Shown: piece after piece, positions 1-9,022 of the stretch
Numbering within the stretch: the first letter of the stretch is position 1
Layout of the letters: each line of letters begins with the position of its first letter
Source: JAMHWF01 sp035911095
GTDB lineage: Bacteria; Pseudomonadota; Gammaproteobacteria; Burkholderiales; Burkholderiaceae_C
DNA: 64,000 nucleotides
Assembly: GCA_035911095.1 (NCBI GenBank)
Contig: JAMHWF010000077.1
Span: 306,415-370,414, forward strand
Reading direction: 5' to 3'
The notes under the pieces: model-generated
What the model was told of the DNA's origin: nothing
The model's input: only the letters and a program-made list of their open reading frames with translations
The model's database searches: none
Position numbers and translations under genes: made by a program

Positions 1-670
1 TGCCGGCGGGGTAGGTGAGGTCGGGCCGCGCCCAGGTCTGGTACAGGTAGACCAGCGCGTTCGGGTTCGCGTTCGGGTTGGCGGGGATGCGGCGCAGCAC
101 CGTGTTGCCGCCGGCGTACAGGTCCGCCTCGCGGTACTCGAGCGCGGTGCCGTCGTGCACCCAGCCTTCGATCTTCTGCACGTAGGCGCTGAACTGGCCG
201 TAGTCGCCGCCGGCACGGTTGACCGCCTCGGTACTGTTTCCCTGGATCACCACGATGTCCCAGCGCTTGGCGGCGATGTTGGCCCGCAGGTCCCAGTTGG
301 CCGGGTTGGTGTTGAGGAAGTGGCCCCGCAGGCTGGCGCCGCCACGCAGCGAGAGATGGATGTCGAGGTCGATCCCCGCCTGGTCGGCCAGCTTCTTGAC
401 GATCGCCGGCACGCCGCCCCAGGGCTGCGGCAGCTTCGGGTCGCTGCCTTCCGGGTTGGCCAGGAAGTTCTCGTAGTTCATGTCGTCGACCGCGGCGGTG
501 TTGTAGTTGAGCGCGGGCGGACGGGTGTAGGTGAAGCTGTTGCCGACGAACAGGACCTGGAGCGGCTCCCTGCCGCCGCCCCCGCCACCGGCCCAGGCCT
601 CGGCGGGGGCGAACAGGGGGGCGGCCGCGAGGGCCGTGACGACGAAGGCTGCGGTGCGCCGGAAGTGCAT
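1..670 (-). CDS. Secreted SGNH/GDSL-like protein, 3' end cut off by the window
   Basis: The reading frame opens at an ATG (668-670) and runs off the left edge, leaving about 223 codons. It begins with a short basic n-region and a hydrophobic stretch ending in AEAWA, a plausible signal peptide. Soon after comes LFVGNSFT, resembling the GNS/GDS nucleophile block of SGNH hydrolases of the DUF4886 kind, with a later VVIQGNS and LYQTWARPD that match the spacing of further SGNH blocks. Secretion and a hydrolase fold are inferred; the substrate is unknown. The catalytic His/Asp block would lie outside the window, so activity cannot be judged. A 237-bp spacer without an obvious gene separates it from the TPM gene. 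Confidence 0.7.
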   Translation of the reverse strand, partial: MHFRRTAAFVVTALAAAPLFAPAEAWAGGGGGGREPLQVLFVGNSFTYTRPPALNYNTAAVDDMNYENFLANPEGSDPKLPQPWGGVPAIVKKLADQAGIDLDIHLSLRGGASLRGHFLNTNPANWDLRANIAAKRWDIVVIQGNSTEAVNRAGGDYGQFSAYVQKIEGWVHDGTALEYREADLYAGGNTVLRRIPANPNANPNALVYLYQTWARPDLTYPAG

Positions 671-907
671 GCGATGACTCCTTGTTGTCTCGGGACCCGT
701 CGGCCGAGGGGGGCAGCAACAGGTCGCGGATCTTGGTGGCCTGCGTTTCGGGCGGTCAATGCGGGGCGGTACGCGGGGCCGACGCGGACCGGTGAGGGCC
801 CGTGGGGCCATCGCCCACGCCGCTGCAGCTGCGGCTTCAGGCTTCGCGTGGAATCGACTGCGGGCGAGCGGGCCGCGCCGGCGACGGCGCGGCGGGGGCG
901 TGGGGCG

Positions 908-1414
908 TCAGCGACGGAAGACGCTGTTCGGCAGCTCGTTGGGATTGGCCGTGCCCGGTGCGACCGGGTAGGACTGCCTAAGCAGTGCGTCGACCGCATC
1001 GACCGCCGCGTCCAGACCGGCCTCGAAGCGCCCGGCCTGCAGCGCGTCGTGCAGGCCGTCGACCACCGTGCCCCAGGCCGCGTCCGGCACGTGGCGCGAG
1101 ACGCCACGGTCGGCGACGACCTCGATCGCGTGCTCGGCGAGCAGCAGGTAGATCAGCACGCCGTTGTTCTGCTCGGTGTCCCAGACGCGCAGCTTGCCGA
1201 ACATCGTCAGCGCGCGTTCGCGCGCATCGGCGCCGCGCCAGAGGTACGACAGCGGCAGGCTCGCCTCGACGCAGATGCGGATCTCGCCGCTGTGGCCGCG
1301 CTCGCTCGATTCGATCCGCGCGCGCAGGCGCTCGAGCGCGGCGTCGTCGAGCGCGCGGCGGGCGTCGCGCTCGTCGAACCAGCGGTGCTTGAGCAGTCGC
1401 AGGAAGCGGTTCAC
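908..1414 (-). CDS. TPM-domain protein without signal peptide
   Basis: A 168-residue protein covered mostly by a TPM (DUF477) domain, recognisable from GEIRICVEASLPL, a WDTEQNNGVLIYLLLAEH segment and the following VVADRGV. I chose the GTG at 1412-1414 because GGAGGT lies seven bases upstream; a longer in-frame extension would be low-complexity Ala/Gly sequence that is the shadow of the upstream gene's glycine-rich tail. No membrane segment is seen, so it is probably cytoplasmic or associates with its membrane-bound neighbour. It is the last gene of a lemA-TPM-TPM operon, 49 bp after the larger TPM gene. This trio is a recurrent bacterial cluster; its biochemical role is not established. Confidence 0.85.
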   Translation of the reverse strand: MNRFLRLLKHRWFDERDARRALDDAALERLRARIESSERGHSGEIRICVEASLPLSYLWRGADARERALTMFGKLRVWDTEQNNGVLIYLLLAEHAIEVVADRGVSRHVPDAAWGTVVDGLHDALQAGRFEAGLDAAVDAVDALLRQSYPVAPGTANPNELPNSVFRR

Positions 1415-1463
1415 CTGCCGACCTCCGCGGGACGACGCCGGATGCGCGCGTGGGCCATGTCGT

Positions 1464-2402
1464 TCACCAGCCGCCCGAGGCGCCGCCGCCGCCGAAATTG
1501 CCGCCGCCGCCCGAGCTGAAGCCGCCGCCTCCACCGCCGGACCAGCCGCCGCCGCCCGACCACCCGCCCCCGCCACCGAGGATGACCGGCCCGCTGCCGC
1601 CGTAGCGGCCGCGCCGGCCGGCGGTGGCCGCGCCGAAGCCGAGCACGCCGACGAGCACCACGGCCACGACGCCCGCGATGCCTGCGATGACGAGGCTGGC
1701 GGTGAACATCCAGCTCAGGAAGCCGGTGGCGCCGCCGGTGGCCAGTGCGCCGAGCTTCCGGCCGAGCAGGCCGGTCAGCACGATGCCCATGATCGGTACC
1801 GCGGCGAGGAAGAAGATCGCCAGCTCCTCGAAGCCCAGGCTGTCGCTGCCCGCGCCGCCGCCGCGCGCGCCCGGCGCGGGCAGGCCCTCGCCGCGGATCA
1901 GGCCGCTCATCTGGTCGACCGCGAGCGCGAGGCCGCCGGCAAAGTCGCCGGCGCGGAAGGCCGGCGTGATCGCGCGGTCGATGATCTGCTTGGCCGCAAG
2001 GTCGGGGATCGCGCCTTCCAGTGCCTTCGCCGGCGCGATGCGCACGCGCCGGTCGTTCTTCGCGACGACGATCAGCGCGCCGTCGCCGACGTCGCGCCGG
2101 CCGAGCTTCCAGGCGTCGCCCAGGCGCTGCGTGTAGTCGGCGATGTCTTCGGGCAGCGTCGTCGCGACGATCACGACGACGAGCTGCGAGCCGGCCTCCT
2201 GCTCGAAGGCGGCGAGCTTGGCGTCGAGGGCCGCGCGGTCGGCGGGCGTCAGCGTGCCGGTCTGGTCGATCACGCGGCCGCTGAGCGGCGGCACCGGCTG
2301 CAAAGGTTGCGCGTGCAGCACCCCCGCCAGCGCCAGCAGCATCCACAGCCAGAGGCCGAAGCCGAGCCCGCGCAGGCCGCGCCGGACGCGCTGGGGTGTC
2401 AC
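1464..2402 (-). CDS. TPM-domain membrane protein with glycine-rich tail (YgcG-like)
   Basis: A 312-residue protein. Residues 1-31 form a signal peptide ending VLHAQ, followed by a TPM domain (LSGRVIDQTGTLTP start, LVVVIVATTLPEDIADY, then VGDGALIVVAKNDRRVRIAPAKALEGAIPD). One to three hydrophobic segments follow at about 190-255, and the C-terminus is almost pure Gly/Ser/Trp, ending GGGASGGW. This architecture (export signal, TPM, membrane anchor, Gly-rich tail) is typical of YgcG-like proteins encoded after lemA. The TPM domain should face the periplasm. It sits 46 bp downstream of lemA and upstream of a second TPM gene in one transcription unit. Function inferred only as an envelope partner of LemA. 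Confidence 0.88.
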   Translation of the reverse strand: MTPQRVRRGLRGLGFGLWLWMLLALAGVLHAQPLQPVPPLSGRVIDQTGTLTPADRAALDAKLAAFEQEAGSQLVVVIVATTLPEDIADYTQRLGDAWKLGRRDVGDGALIVVAKNDRRVRIAPAKALEGAIPDLAAKQIIDRAITPAFRAGDFAGGLALAVDQMSGLIRGEGLPAPGARGGGAGSDSLGFEELAIFFLAAVPIMGIVLTGLLGRKLGALATGGATGFLSWMFTASLVIAGIAGVVAVVLVGVLGFGAATAGRRGRYGGSGPVILGGGGGWSGGGGWSGGGGGGFSSGGGGNFGGGGASGGW

Positions 2403-2448
2403 GTCGGGTGGGCTCCCGCCGGTCGCGCGCCGCGGCGCGTCTTCAGCC

Positions 2449-3099
2449 TCACTTCGACGCCGGCTTGTCGAAGCTGACCGCCGGCGGCTTCGAGATCTCG
2501 GCCTCGTTCTCCACCGAGAAGGTCTGCTTGACCGGGTACTTGAACAGCATCGCGGTCAGGTTGGTCGGGAAGCTGCGCGCCAGCACGTTGTAGTCGGCCA
2601 CCGTCTGGATGTAGCGGTTGCGCGCGACGGTGATGCGGTTCTCGGTGCCTTCGAGCTGCACCCTCAGGTCCTGGAAGCCCTGGTTGGCCTTCAGGTTCGG
2701 GTAGTTCTCACTCACCGCGATCAGCCGCGACAGCGCGCTCGACAGTTCGCCCTGCGCCTGTTGGAAGCGGTTGAAGGCCTCGGGGTCGTTCAGTGTCTCG
2801 GGCGTGACCTGGATCGAGGTCGCCTTCGCACGCGCCTCGACGACGCGGGTCAGCGTCTCCTGCTCGAAGTTCGCCTCGCCCTTCACCGTGCTGACGATGT
2901 TCGGGATCAGGTCGGCACGCCGCTGGTACTGGTTCAGCACCTCCGACCAGCCGGCCTTCACCTGCTCGTCGAGCCGCTGGAAGTCGTTGTAGCCGCAGCC
3001 CGAGAGCGTCAGCGCGGCGCAGACCGCGAGCAGGGCCGCGGCCCGGCGGGCGGTGCGGGGCAGGGCAGGCGAGCGGGCGGGCATGCGCGTGGACGGCAT
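2449..3099 (-). CDS. lemA: LemA family lipoprotein
   Basis: A 216-residue protein with a basic N-terminus, a hydrophobic segment and a lipobox (LTLSGC), then the helical LemA core: YNDFQRLDEQVKAGWSEV, NQYQRRADLIPNIVSTVKG, a long helix rich in Glu/Ala, and RNRYIQTVADYNVLARSFP near the end, the most conserved part of the family. The length fits the family. LemA proteins have a short membrane anchor and a four-helix extracytoplasmic domain; their activity is unresolved. It is first in an operon with two TPM-domain genes. A divergent Rossmann-fold gene starts 136 bp away, so both promoters must lie in that spacer. Confidence 0.9.
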   Translation of the reverse strand: MPSTRMPARSPALPRTARRAAALLAVCAALTLSGCGYNDFQRLDEQVKAGWSEVLNQYQRRADLIPNIVSTVKGEANFEQETLTRVVEARAKATSIQVTPETLNDPEAFNRFQQAQGELSSALSRLIAVSENYPNLKANQGFQDLRVQLEGTENRITVARNRYIQTVADYNVLARSFPTNLTAMLFKYPVKQTFSVENEAEISKPPAVSFDKPASK

Positions 3100-3235
3100 C
3101 GGGGAATCCTCTGGGGGTCGGCGATGGGCGGCGATGCTAACCGCGCTTCAGGGGGCAGGGAAGTGGCCCGCCCCGACGGACGCGCGCCGCCGCGGCCGCT
3201 GGTACCCGCCGGCGCGCCGACCGTACAGTGCCTGC

Positions 3236-4024
3236 ATGCCCCTGTTGACTGAAGCCCTGCGCGCTGGCCTCGCCCGCCACCCCGCGGCCACCGGCGCGCG
3301 CCGCCGGCTGCTCGTGGCCGGCGGCGGCGGCTCGCTCGGCGCCGCCGTGCTCGAGCGGGCGCTCGGCGAACCGGCCTTCGAGAGGGTCACCGCGCTGTGC
3401 GTGCGGCCGATGGGGGTCGCGCTGCAGGGGCTGCACGCGATGGTCGTCGACGATTTCGTCCGCCCCGTGCCGCTGGCCGCCGACACCGCGCTCGTCGTCT
3501 TCGACCGGGTGCGTGGCCGGCATGGGCGCGAGGCCGCCTTCCTGCGCCCCGAGCCCGCGGCGCTGCCGGCGCTCGCGGCCTGGCTGCACGCCGGCGGCGT
3601 GACGCGGCTGGTGCTCGTGCTGCCGCATGCGCCGGCGCTGCTGCCGGCGGCGCTGAAGGCGGGGCTGGCCTCGCTCGACGAGCAGGCGGTGGCGGCGCTC
3701 GACTTCGAGCAGCTGGCGATCGTGCGCCCCGCCGGCAACGCCGAGCGGGCCGGCGGCCGCCATGTGCTGGAGCGCCTGGCCCACGGGATGCTGTCGCAGC
3801 TGCGCTGGATGGTGCCGCAGCGCGAGCAGCCGGTGCGCCCGGCCAAGGTCGCCGAGTTCGCGCTGCGCCTCGCGATCGAGCTCGCCGGTGCCGCGCACGG
3901 CACGCGGGTGGCGCCGCCCGAGCTGGTCTGGCTCTCGGCGCAGCTCGGCGCGGTGCCGCTGGTGGCGGACTGGTTGGCCGGGCGCCCGTTGCCGCAGGCG
4001 CAGGTCCGCGCCGGGCGCCTCTAG
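3236..4024 (+). CDS. Rossmann-fold NAD(P)-binding-like protein upstream of hemE
   Basis: A 262-residue Ala/Leu-rich protein. Near the N-terminus RRLLVAGGGGSLGAAVLERAL gives a glycine-rich nucleotide-binding loop of the GGxGxLG kind found in extended SDR/epimerase-like proteins; the rest alternates hydrophobic strands and helices (LVVFDRV, VTRLVLVLP, LAIVRPAGNAER). No YxxxK catalytic pair is visible, so it may be an atypical or non-catalytic member. The ATG at 3236 was chosen because the frame upstream is Arg/Gly low complexity. It is 45 bp upstream of hemE on the same strand, so co-transcription is likely. Its role in haem synthesis is not established. Confidence 0.7.
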   Translation: MPLLTEALRAGLARHPAATGARRRLLVAGGGGSLGAAVLERALGEPAFERVTALCVRPMGVALQGLHAMVVDDFVRPVPLAADTALVVFDRVRGRHGREAAFLRPEPAALPALAAWLHAGGVTRLVLVLPHAPALLPAALKAGLASLDEQAVAALDFEQLAIVRPAGNAERAGGRHVLERLAHGMLSQLRWMVPQREQPVRPAKVAEFALRLAIELAGAAHGTRVAPPELVWLSAQLGAVPLVADWLAGRPLPQAQVRAGRL

Positions 4025-4069
4025 CCGCCACGCGGCGACCCTTCGCGGCCCGGCGCCGATAATCCGGCG

Positions 4070-5197
4070 ATGCCTCCAGCCCTCGCCAACGACAGCTTCC
4101 TGCGCGCCTGCCTGCGCCAGCCGACCACCCACACGCCGGTGTGGCTGATGCGCCAGGCCGGCCGCTACCTGCCCGAGTACAACGCCTTGCGCGCCCGCGC
4201 CGGCAGCTTCATGGGGCTTGCGACCTCGCCGCAGCTCGCGACCGAGGTGACGCTGCAGCCGCTCGAGCGCTTCCCGCTCGACGCCGTGATCCTGTTCTCC
4301 GACATCCTCACCGTGCCCGATGCGATGGGCCTCGGCCTGTCGTTCGCGGCGGGCGAGGGCCCGCGCTTCGCCCATCCGCTGCGCGACGAGCGCGACGTCG
4401 CGCGCCTCGAGGTGCCCGACCTCGAGCGGCTGCGCTACGTGTTCGACGCCGTTTCCAGCATCCGGCGCGCGCTCACCGTGCGTGGCGACGACGGCGTCGA
4501 GCGCGGCCGCGTGCCGCTGATCGGCTTTTCCGGCAGCCCGTGGACGCTCGCCTGCTACATGGTCGAAGGCGCCGGCTCGTCCGACTACCGGCTGGTCAAG
4601 ACGATGCTCTACGCGCGGCCGGACCTGATGCACCGGATCTTGACGGTCAACGCGGAGGCGGTCGCGGCCTACCTCAATGCGCAGATCGAAGCCGGCGCGC
4701 AGGCGGTGATGATCTTCGACAGCTGGGGCGGGGTGCTGGCCGACGGCGCCTTCCAGCGCTTCAGCCTCGCCTACACGCGGCGCGTGCTGGCGGCGCTCAA
4801 GCGCGAACATGAAGGCCGGCGCGTGCCCCACATCGTGTTCACCAAGGGCGGCGGCCTGTGGCTCGAGCAGATCGCCGCGGCGCCGGACGGCGTCGGACCC
4901 GATGTGATCGGCGTCGACTGGACCGTCGATCTCGGCGCCGCGCGTGCGCGCACCGGTGACCGCGTCGCGCTGCAGGGCAACCTCGACCCGATCGTGCTTT
5001 TCGCGGGGCCCGAACAGGTCCGCGCCGAGGTTGAGCGCAGCCTCGCGAGCTTTGGGCCGCCGGGCACCGAAGCGGCCCCGGCCGGCCACATCTTCAATCT
5101 CGGGCACGGGATCAACCCCCAGACGCCGCCCGAAAACGTGGCAGTCCTCGTCGATACGGTGCATGCCAGGTCGCGCGCCATGCGTGCCGCACGGTGA
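4070..5197 (+). CDS. hemE: Uroporphyrinogen III decarboxylase
   Basis: A 375-residue cytoplasmic enzyme removing the four acetate carboxyls of uroporphyrinogen III to give coproporphyrinogen III in haem synthesis. Both family signatures are present: PVWLMRQAGRYLPEY near residue 24 and GFSGSPWTLACYMVEG near 150. The conserved Asp lies in ILFSDILT, and the C-terminal NLGHGINPQTPPENV block is intact. Full family length. It follows the Rossmann-fold gene by 45 bp. An AT-richer 361-bp spacer separates it from priA. Confidence 0.97.
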   Translation: MPPALANDSFLRACLRQPTTHTPVWLMRQAGRYLPEYNALRARAGSFMGLATSPQLATEVTLQPLERFPLDAVILFSDILTVPDAMGLGLSFAAGEGPRFAHPLRDERDVARLEVPDLERLRYVFDAVSSIRRALTVRGDDGVERGRVPLIGFSGSPWTLACYMVEGAGSSDYRLVKTMLYARPDLMHRILTVNAEAVAAYLNAQIEAGAQAVMIFDSWGGVLADGAFQRFSLAYTRRVLAALKREHEGRRVPHIVFTKGGGLWLEQIAAAPDGVGPDVIGVDWTVDLGAARARTGDRVALQGNLDPIVLFAGPEQVRAEVERSLASFGPPGTEAAPAGHIFNLGHGINPQTPPENVAVLVDTVHARSRAMRAAR

Positions 5198-5249
5198 GCG
5201 GCTACTTTTTCACGAAGTTCGCCGCTCGATGAGTACCCGCATTTTTTTT
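5196..5249 (+). terminator. Possible hemE terminator hairpin
   Basis: GAGCGGC (5196-5202) pairs with GCCGCTC (5221-5227) across an 18-nt loop, immediately at the hemE stop codon, and a run of eight T follows at 5242-5249. The 14-nt gap between stem and T run and the large loop make this a weak intrinsic terminator at best. Confidence 0.35.
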
Positions 5250-5558
5250 CAACGGGGCTTGACTTATCCCCAAAACGGGACGAGCGACGAGTGTCACAGC
5301 ATTCGTGTTGCAGTGCAACATGATCGCGGGCCTCGCTTTTCGTAAGTCATTGATTTCATTGATCGTTCGCCCCTGCCCAGAAAGCGGGCAACGAACCGCG
5401 ACGCCAAGCCGATCAAGCAGTTAGCGGCGCTGTGGGCAGGTTGCTCACAAAGTTGTCCACAGTTTGAGTGGAAAGCTCGCAAAGTCCTGTCGAATCATCG
5501 ACTTACGGGGCGTCATTGAAGTGAAACAGAACTTTCACGGGTAAGTGGCAGTGATTCG
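5198..5558. other. AT-richer hemE-priA spacer with DnaA-box-like words
   Basis: This spacer has visibly more A+T than its surroundings and no convincing gene. It contains TTATCCCCA (5264-5272), TTGCTCACA (5441-5449) and TTGTCCACA (5453-5461), each close to the DnaA box TTWTNCACA. The last two lie 12 bp apart in the same orientation. The priA promoter should also lie here, but I cannot fix its position. Confidence 0.45.
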
Positions 5559-7871
5559 GTGGATGTCGAGGTGACGGCTGGCGCCCCGTCGCCCGCCAAT
5601 TTGGTGCGCGTGGCGGTCGAGCTGCCGCAGCACGCCGGCCTGGCCGAGCCGCTCGACTACCTCTGCGAGCACCCACTAGCGCCCGGCACTTTGGTCCGCG
5701 TGCCACTGGGTCGCCGCGAGGTGGTCGGCATCGTCTGGCCACCGGCCGCCGTCGGCCCCGCGCAGGGGCTCGCCCGCCGCCCCGACGCGGCCGCGCTGCG
5801 GCCGGTCGCCGGCGTGCTCGACGCCATCACGCCACTGCCGCCGGCCTGGTGCGCCCTGGTCGGCTTTGCCGCCGGCTACTACCAGCGCGCCGTGGGTGAG
5901 CTGGCGCTGGCGGTGCTGCCGCCCGAACTGCGGCGGCTCGAGCAGGCCGGCCTGGCGCGGCTCGACAAGTGGCTCGCCTCCACTGCGCCGGCGGTCCGCG
6001 AGGTGGAGGCTTCCGCACCGGTATTCGGTGCGCTCGACCCCGTCCCGTCCGCGGCCGGCGCAGCCGACGCCGTCGCGCATGCGGGCGGTGCGGTCGAGAT
6101 CACCCCGCCCGCGCCCGATGTGCCCGGCATCGCCGCGTCCGGGCGTAGCGCGCCGCCGTTGCTCGGCGCGGCCCAGGCCGAGGCGCTGGCGCGCCTTCGC
6201 GCGGCCGGGGCGGTGACGGCGCTGCTGCACGGCGTGACCGGCAGCGGCAAGACCGAGGTCTACCTGCGCGCGGTCGAGGACGCGCTCGCCGCTGGCCGCC
6301 AGGCGCTGGTGCTGGTGCCCGAGATCAACCTGACGCCGCAGCTGGAGGCACGCTTCGCCGAGCGCTTCGCCGGCCGGCGCCTCGTCTCGCTGCACAGCGG
6401 CCTCAGCCCGGCGCAGCGCCTGCGCCACTGGCTCGCGGCGCATCACGGCATGGCCGACGTGGTGCTCGGCACGCGGCTGGCCGTCTTCACGCCGCTGCCG
6501 CGGCTCGGCCTCGTCGTCGTCGACGAGGAACACGACCCCTCCTACAAGCAGCAGGAGGGTGCGCGCTACTCGGCGCGCGACCTGGCCGTCTACCGCGGCC
6601 GGCTCGAAGGCGTGCCGGTCGTGCTCGGCTCGGCCACGCCCTCGCTCGAAAGCTGGCAGCACGCGCTCGCCGGCCGCTACCTGAAGCTGGACCTGCCCGA
6701 GCGCGTCGGCGCCGGCGCGATGCCGCGTGTGCGGGTGGTCGACATGACGCGCCTGCCGCGCACGCCGGGCGCGAGCCCGGTGCTCGCGCCGCCGCTGCTC
6801 GCGGCGATGCGTGAGCGCATCGCGCGCGGCGAGCAGTGCATGGTCTTCCTCAACCGCCGCGGCTACGCGCCGGTGCTGCAGTGCGAGGCCTGCGGCTGGA
6901 AGAGCGGCTGCCCGCACTGCAGCGCCTGGCGCGTCTTCCACAAGCTCGACCGCACGCTGCGCTGCCACCACTGCGGTTTCACCGAGCGCGTGCCGCGTGC
7001 CTGCCCCGACTGCGGCAACCTCGACATCGCGCCGGTCGGGCGCGGCACCGAGCGGCTGGAGGAGCAGCTCGGCGAGGCGATCGGCGAGGTCGAGACACCG
7101 GAAGGCTCGCGCCCGGCGCGCGTCGCCCGCATCGACGCCGACGTGACGCGGCGCAAGGGCGCGCTCGAATCGAGCCTGGCCGCGGTGCACGCGGGTGAGG
7201 TCGACGTGCTGGTCGGCACGCAGATGATCGCCAAGGGCCACGACTTCCGCCGCATCACGCTGGTGGCGGCGGTGAGCCCGGACGTCGCGCTCTTCGCCAG
7301 CGACTTCCGCGCCGCTGAGCGCCTCTTCGCATTGCTGATGCAGGCCGGCGGCCGGGCCGGCCGCGACGCCGCGCAGGCCGAGCGCAGCGAGATGTGGGTG
7401 CAGACCTGGCAGCCGGCGCACCCGCTGTACGCCGCGCTGCGACGCCACGACTTCGCGGCCTTCGCCGCGAGCCAGCTCGACGAGCGTCGCCAGGCGGGCC
7501 TGCCGCCCTATGCCTCGCTCGCGCTGCTGCGCGCCGAAGCGCGCACCGCCGAGGCGGCCGGGGCCTTCCTGCAGGCCGCGGCGCAGGCGCTGGCCGCGCT
7601 GCTCGGCGGCGACGCGGCCGAAGGTGACCCGGCGCGCGGCGCCTCGGCCCTTGGGCCGCTCTCGATCGACGGCCTCACCGTCTACCCGCCGGTGCCGCCG
7701 ACGGTCGCCCGCGTCGCCAACGTCGAGCGCATGCAGATGCTGCTCGAGTCGCCGTCACGCCGCGTGCTGCAGCGCGCGCTCGCCGCCTGGTCGCCGGCGC
7801 TGACCGCCTTGCGCACGCGCCACCGGGGCGTGCTGCGCTGGGCGATTGATGTCGATCCGCTGGCGATCTGA
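5559..7871 (+). CDS. priA: Primosomal protein N' (replication restart helicase PriA)
   Basis: A 770-residue 3'-to-5' SF2 helicase that reloads the replisome at stalled forks. Seen: an N-terminal PriA DNA-binding domain (VAVELPQHAGLAEPLDY), Walker A GVTGSGKTEVY (Lys231), motif II DEEH (Asp322), FTPLPRLGLVVVDEEH context, GSATPSLESW, two four-Cys zinc sites (CEACGWKSGCPHC and CHHCGF...CPDCGN), and C-terminal helicase motifs GTQMIAKGHDFRRITLV and QAGGRAGR. The start is a GTG at 5559; no strong Shine-Dalgarno was found, so a slightly different start is possible. Convergent with the AEC transporter gene, 20 bp between stops. Confidence 0.96.
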   Translation: MDVEVTAGAPSPANLVRVAVELPQHAGLAEPLDYLCEHPLAPGTLVRVPLGRREVVGIVWPPAAVGPAQGLARRPDAAALRPVAGVLDAITPLPPAWCALVGFAAGYYQRAVGELALAVLPPELRRLEQAGLARLDKWLASTAPAVREVEASAPVFGALDPVPSAAGAADAVAHAGGAVEITPPAPDVPGIAASGRSAPPLLGAAQAEALARLRAAGAVTALLHGVTGSGKTEVYLRAVEDALAAGRQALVLVPEINLTPQLEARFAERFAGRRLVSLHSGLSPAQRLRHWLAAHHGMADVVLGTRLAVFTPLPRLGLVVVDEEHDPSYKQQEGARYSARDLAVYRGRLEGVPVVLGSATPSLESWQHALAGRYLKLDLPERVGAGAMPRVRVVDMTRLPRTPGASPVLAPPLLAAMRERIARGEQCMVFLNRRGYAPVLQCEACGWKSGCPHCSAWRVFHKLDRTLRCHHCGFTERVPRACPDCGNLDIAPVGRGTERLEEQLGEAIGEVETPEGSRPARVARIDADVTRRKGALESSLAAVHAGEVDVLVGTQMIAKGHDFRRITLVAAVSPDVALFASDFRAAERLFALLMQAGGRAGRDAAQAERSEMWVQTWQPAHPLYAALRRHDFAAFAASQLDERRQAGLPPYASLALLRAEARTAEAAGAFLQAAAQALAALLGGDAAEGDPARGASALGPLSIDGLTVYPPVPPTVARVANVERMQMLLESPSRRVLQRALAAWSPALTALRTRHRGVLRWAIDVDPLAI

Positions 7872-7891
7872 CCTGTCGTCGCGGGCAGAAG

Positions 7892-8866
7892 CTACTTCTG
7901 CAAGTCGAACCCCGCCGCCAGCCCCGTGAAGCTGAAGAACGCCAGCGCCGTCGAGGCCATGATGATCCGCGCCACGCGCCCGTTGTCGGCGCCGTAGCGC
8001 TCGGCGAGCAGCGAGACGTTGCTCGCGCTCGGCAGCGCGGCCGCCAGCGTGACGACCGCGAGCTGGAAGGGCGTGATCGCCGCGCCCAGCGCGATCGCCG
8101 CATGGCCGAGCACGTACACCGCGAGCGGATGCAGCAGCAGCTTCACCAGCGCCACCGGCAGGTACTGCCCGGGCGGCGTGCGCGTGTGGGCGTGGCGCCC
8201 GGCGCGCCAGAGCACGGCGCCGATCGTGAACAGGGCGACCGGGCTCGCCGCGTCGCCGAGCATGCGTACCACGGTGTCGACCGGGCCCGGCAGCGCAAGG
8301 CCCGCCAGCGCGCCCAGCGCGCCCAGCGCGATCGCCCAGGGCAGCGGGTTCGACAGGGCGCCGCGCAGTGCTTGCCAGGCCGCCGCGCGGTGGCCGCCGG
8401 CTGCCGCGTCGTGCCACTGCGCGATCGCGATGCACAGCGAGCTGATGAGGGCCAGGTCGATCAGCAGCGTGCAGATCACCGGCCCCGCGGCCGCCGCGCC
8501 GGCGATCGCGACCAGCAGCGGCACACCCATGAAGCCGGTGTTCGGGAAGGCCGCCACGAGTGCACCGAAGGCCGCGTCCTTCAGGCGCACCGGGCGGGCG
8601 GCCGGCCGGCCCAGCGTCATCGCGATCGTCAGCCCGACCGTCGCCAGCCCGGCGACGAGATAGAGCGCCATCAGCGCCGGGTTCAGCAGCTCGGCCAGCG
8701 GCGTGCCGAGCCCGAAGCGGAACAGCATGCACGGCAGCGCGAAGTAGAGGACGAAGGTGTTGAGCCCGGGGACCGCCGACTCGGGCAGCACCCCGCGCGA
8801 GGCCGCCAGGTAGCCGCACAGCACGAGGGCGAAGAACGGCAAGGTGACGGCGAGCACGGCCTGCAT
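7892..8866 (-). CDS. AEC family (auxin efflux carrier-like) transporter
   Basis: About 324 residues of almost continuous hydrophobic segments, consistent with a ten-helix inner-membrane carrier. Family hallmarks are the N-terminal LPFFALVLCGYLAASRG, a central AAFPNTGFMGVPL block (the N-T-G-FMG motif of AEC proteins) and a C-terminal second bundle with FQLAVVTLAAALPSASNVSLLAERYG. Bacterial members are annotated as malonate or other small organic-acid carriers; the substrate here is unknown. I prefer the ATG at 8864-8866; a GTG nine codons upstream (8893) is also in frame and neither has a clear ribosome binding site. Confidence 0.85.
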   Translation of the reverse strand: MQAVLAVTLPFFALVLCGYLAASRGVLPESAVPGLNTFVLYFALPCMLFRFGLGTPLAELLNPALMALYLVAGLATVGLTIAMTLGRPAARPVRLKDAAFGALVAAFPNTGFMGVPLLVAIAGAAAAGPVICTLLIDLALISSLCIAIAQWHDAAAGGHRAAAWQALRGALSNPLPWAIALGALGALAGLALPGPVDTVVRMLGDAASPVALFTIGAVLWRAGRHAHTRTPPGQYLPVALVKLLLHPLAVYVLGHAAIALGAAITPFQLAVVTLAAALPSASNVSLLAERYGADNGRVARIIMASTALAFFSFTGLAAGFDLQK

Positions 8867-8954
8867 GGGCCGCGAGTATCCCAGCGCGGCCACGAGGCCT
8901 GGGCCTGGCGGCGGCCACGCAAGACCCCTGCGCGTGTGGCGCGTCGCCTGCGGG

Positions 8955-8992
8955 CCTGCGTGGCGGAGGGGCCGCCCCGCGCGCCACGCAGG
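8955..8992 (-). terminator. Perfect inverted repeat downstream of the 76-residue gene
   Basis: CCTGCGTGGCG (8955-8965) is an exact complement of CGCCACGCAGG (8982-8992), an 11-bp stem with a 16-nt GC-rich loop. It lies 31 bp past the stop of the minus-strand gene at 9023. No T tract follows, so it may be a terminator stem, an RNA-stabilising hairpin or an incidental repeat. Confidence 0.4.
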
Positions 8993-9022
8993 GCGGCGGC
9001 GGGCGCGGCGAGGGCACGCGGG

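Noticed and set aside
5264..5461. Replication origin between hemE and priA
   Set aside because: Only three imperfect DnaA-like words, no dnaA/dnaN/parAB neighbours, and no AT-rich unwinding element beyond mild A+T increase.
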